37,768 bases of DNA, taken from the NCBI GenBank assembly GCA_946646305.1, contig CAMPCO010000002.1:1-37768 (forward strand). Reading direction: 5' to 3'. The position numbers and the translations under genes were made by a program. Positions 35,703 to 37,768 of this stretch are shown here, piece after piece; within the stretch, counting starts at the first letter, position 1; each line of letters begins with the position of its first letter. Under the pieces are notes generated by a model, which was given only the letters and a program-made list of their open reading frames with translations, was not told the DNA's origin and ran no database searches. This DNA comes from an uncultured Clostridia bacterium (lineage in GTDB: Bacteria; Bacillota; Clostridia; Oscillospirales; Acutalibacteraceae).

Positions 35703-37550
35703 ATGGATAATAAAAAGCTTGAGCAGTTAATGCTCACCGTGCAAAAGCCGGGCAGATACTGCGGCGGCGAGATAAATTCCGTGGTTAAGGACCCGAAAGA
35801 CATCGCCGTTCGGTTTGCCTTTTGCTTTCCCGATACTTATGAAATAGGAATGTCACATCTCGGCATTAAAATTCTCTATTCCGCTTTTAACGAGCGGGAA
35901 GATATATGGTGCGAAAGGGCTTTTGCCCCCGGCACCGATTTTGAAGAGGTTATGCGAAAGCATAATATTCCTCTTTTTTCGCTCGAAAGCAGAACGCCCG
36001 TAAAGGACTTTGACTTTATCGGCTTTACCCTGCAATATGAGCTCTCCTACACAAATATTTTAAACATGCTCGACCTGGCGGGTGTGCCGCTTTATTCAAA
36101 GGACAGGCCCGGCCTTTCCCCCATTGTTTGTGCGGGCGGGCCTTGTGTTTGCAACCCCGAGCCCCTTGCCGATTTTTTTGATATTTTCTTTTTGGGCGAT
36201 GGCGAAAATGTTGACCTTGAGGTTATGGACCTCTATAAGGAATACAAGGCAAAAGGCGCTTCAAAAGAGGAGTTTTTGCGCGCCGCCGCTAAAATCGAGG
36301 GGGTTTATGTTCCTGCGCTTTATGATGCCAAATATAATGATGACGGCACTCTGAAATCTATTACCCCCCGCGGCAAGGATGTTCCGCCCACCATAAAAAA
36401 GCGGGTTGAAACCGACCTTGACACCACCTATTACCCCGAAAAGATACTGACCCCGCTTATCGAGGTTGTTCACGACCGCGCGGTGGAAGAGATTTTTCGC
36501 GGATGTATCCGCGGGTGCAGATTTTGTCAGGCGGGGTATATTTACCGCCCCGTAAGAGAAAAAAGCGTTGAAACCATCAACCGCCAGGCAAAGGCGATTT
36601 GTATGAATTCGGGCTATGATGAAATATCCCTTTCAAGCCTTTCAACCAGTGATTATACCGCCATTGAGCCCTTGCTTAATTCCATGCTTGACTGGACCGC
36701 GGCAGAGGATATAAACCTTTCTTTGCCCTCGCTTCGAATAGATAACTTTTCGGAAGAACTTTTAAGAAAAATAAATTCCGTGCGCAAAAGCGGGCTCACC
36801 TTTGCCCCCGAAGCGGGAACGCAGAGGCTAAGGGATGTTATAAACAAAAACATCACCGAAAAGGATATTCTTTCCTCCTGCGAAACGGCGTTTGCGGGCG
36901 GACACACGGCGGTAAAACTTTATTTTATGATGGGGCTTCCCACCGAAACGGATGAAGATATTATCGGCATTGCCACTCTGGCGCAAAAAATAGTTGACCT
37001 TTATTACAGCCTGCCCACAAAACCGAAGGGCAAGGCGGTTTCGGTTACTATCAGCGTTGCAAACTTTGTGCCAAAGCCGTTTACCCCGTTCGAATTTGAG
37101 CCGCAAATCACCCGCGAAGAGATGATACGCAGACAAAATCTTTTAAAAGAAAACATCAAAAGCCGAAAGATAACCTTTAATTATCATGAAAACCGCGCCA
37201 GCTCGCTTGAGGGGGTTTTTGCCCGTGGCGACAGGCGGCTTAGCGCCGTTATAGAGCGGGCTTTCAGGCTTGGCTGCAAATTTGACGCCTGGGACGAAAA
37301 CTTCCTTTTTGATAAATGGCAGCAGGCCTTTGAAGATTGCGGGCTGAGCCAGAGTTTTTATGCCAACAGAACCCGCGACTACACCGAACTTTTCCCCTGG
37401 GATCATCTTGATTACGGCATAACAAAAGAATTTTTAATAAGAGAAAACCGCCTGGCAAAGCAGGGGCTTACAACCCCTAATTGCCGCGAAAAATGCGCCG
37501 GTTGCGGCGCGGCGGTTTACGGTTGCGGGGTGTGCTATGAAAAGCGTTAG
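35703..37550 (+). CDS. TIGR03960 family B12-binding-type radical SAM protein
   Basis: CIRGCRFCQAGYIYRPVREKS (CxxxCxxC); RFAFCFPDTYEIGMSHLGIKILY; C-terminal Cys cluster NCREKCAGCGAAVYGCGVC. Confidence 0.93.
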   Translation: MDNKKLEQLMLTVQKPGRYCGGEINSVVKDPKDIAVRFAFCFPDTYEIGMSHLGIKILYSAFNEREDIWCERAFAPGTDFEEVMRKHNIPLFSLESRTPVKDFDFIGFTLQYELSYTNILNMLDLAGVPLYSKDRPGLSPIVCAGGPCVCNPEPLADFFDIFFLGDGENVDLEVMDLYKEYKAKGASKEEFLRAAAKIEGVYVPALYDAKYNDDGTLKSITPRGKDVPPTIKKRVETDLDTTYYPEKILTPLIEVVHDRAVEEIFRGCIRGCRFCQAGYIYRPVREKSVETINRQAKAICMNSGYDEISLSSLSTSDYTAIEPLLNSMLDWTAAEDINLSLPSLRIDNFSEELLRKINSVRKSGLTFAPEAGTQRLRDVINKNITEKDILSSCETAFAGGHTAVKLYFMMGLPTETDEDIIGIATLAQKIVDLYYSLPTKPKGKAVSVTISVANFVPKPFTPFEFEPQITREEMIRRQNLLKENIKSRKITFNYHENRASSLEGVFARGDRRLSAVIERAFRLGCKFDAWDENFLFDKWQQAFEDCGLSQSFYANRTRDYTELFPWDHLDYGITKEFLIRENRLAKQGLTTPNCREKCAGCGAAVYGCGVCYEKR

Positions 37551-37768
37551 ACTATTCTATAAAAAAGGCGGAGTTATGCGGTTTTGCTCCCACCTTGATA
37601 TAACAAGATATATGACAAGGCTAATGCGAAAAGCCGCCATTCCCCTTTGGCATACCGAAGGCTTTAACCCAAGGCCTTATATAACCTTTGCCCTGCCCTT
37701 GCCGCTCGGGTTTTTAAGCAGTTATGAGGTTATGGATATTCGCCTGACGGATGATGATTATGATATAA
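37537..37768 (+). CDS. TIGR03936/DUF2344 family radical SAM-associated protein (truncated by window end)
   Basis: MKSVRLFYKKGGVMRFCSHLDITRYMTRLMRKAAIPLWHTEGFNPRPYITFALPLPLGFLSSYEVMDIRLTDDDYDI; overlaps the TIGR03960 3' end by 14 nt. Confidence 0.92.
   Translation, partial: MKSVRLFYKKGGVMRFCSHLDITRYMTRLMRKAAIPLWHTEGFNPRPYITFALPLPLGFLSSYEVMDIRLTDDDYDI

Noticed and set aside
1-37768. Mobile element, prophage, defence island or BGC
   Set aside because: No transposase, integrase, phage structural, toxin-antitoxin, restriction or NRPS/PKS/RiPP genes recognised; content is core chromosomal.

Overview
Chromosomal window from a low-to-mid-GC Clostridia-like Firmicute; an Oscillospiraceae/Ruminococcaceae-type genome is inferred from gene content only. 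It is almost entirely housekeeping, with about 40 genes. Left part: rpsI/rplM (minus); ymdB, an oligopeptide-type lipoprotein SBP, Asp23, FakA/YloV and recG (plus); a small unknown membrane protein; a TIM-barrel isomerase and a Bax-inhibitor-1 protein; rubredoxin and reverse rubrerythrin divergent from rex; an isolated CpsC/CpsD/CpsB tyrosine-phosphoregulation module; an aminotransferase; and mnmE-mnmG-rsmG plus a ParB/Noc-like gene. Right part: 16 tightly packed minus-strand genes (lipoprotein, RR, HK, DUF1385, prmC, recA, recX, rimO, pgsA, cysE, cysS, tRNA/rRNA methylases, LCP, DUF6472, plsC), then a divergent TIGR03960/TIGR03936 radical SAM pair. I found no CRISPR array, prophage, transposase, tRNA or rRNA. 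The strongest unexplained structures are: (i) a 16-bp perfect GAAA-capped palindrome with no U-tract, followed by six TAGATNN heptamers and an 11-bp palindrome, just downstream of a ParB-like gene whose CTP-binding motifs look degenerate; (ii) a helically phased A-tract array between rplM and ymdB; (iii) dyads at the rubrerythrin, rex and recA control regions; (iv) a (Tyr-Gly)8 tail on the BY-kinase; (v) an FG-GAP-like lipoprotein at the head of a two-component operon. No clearly new defence or metabolic system is visible. All family assignments come from reading the sequence, without database searches.
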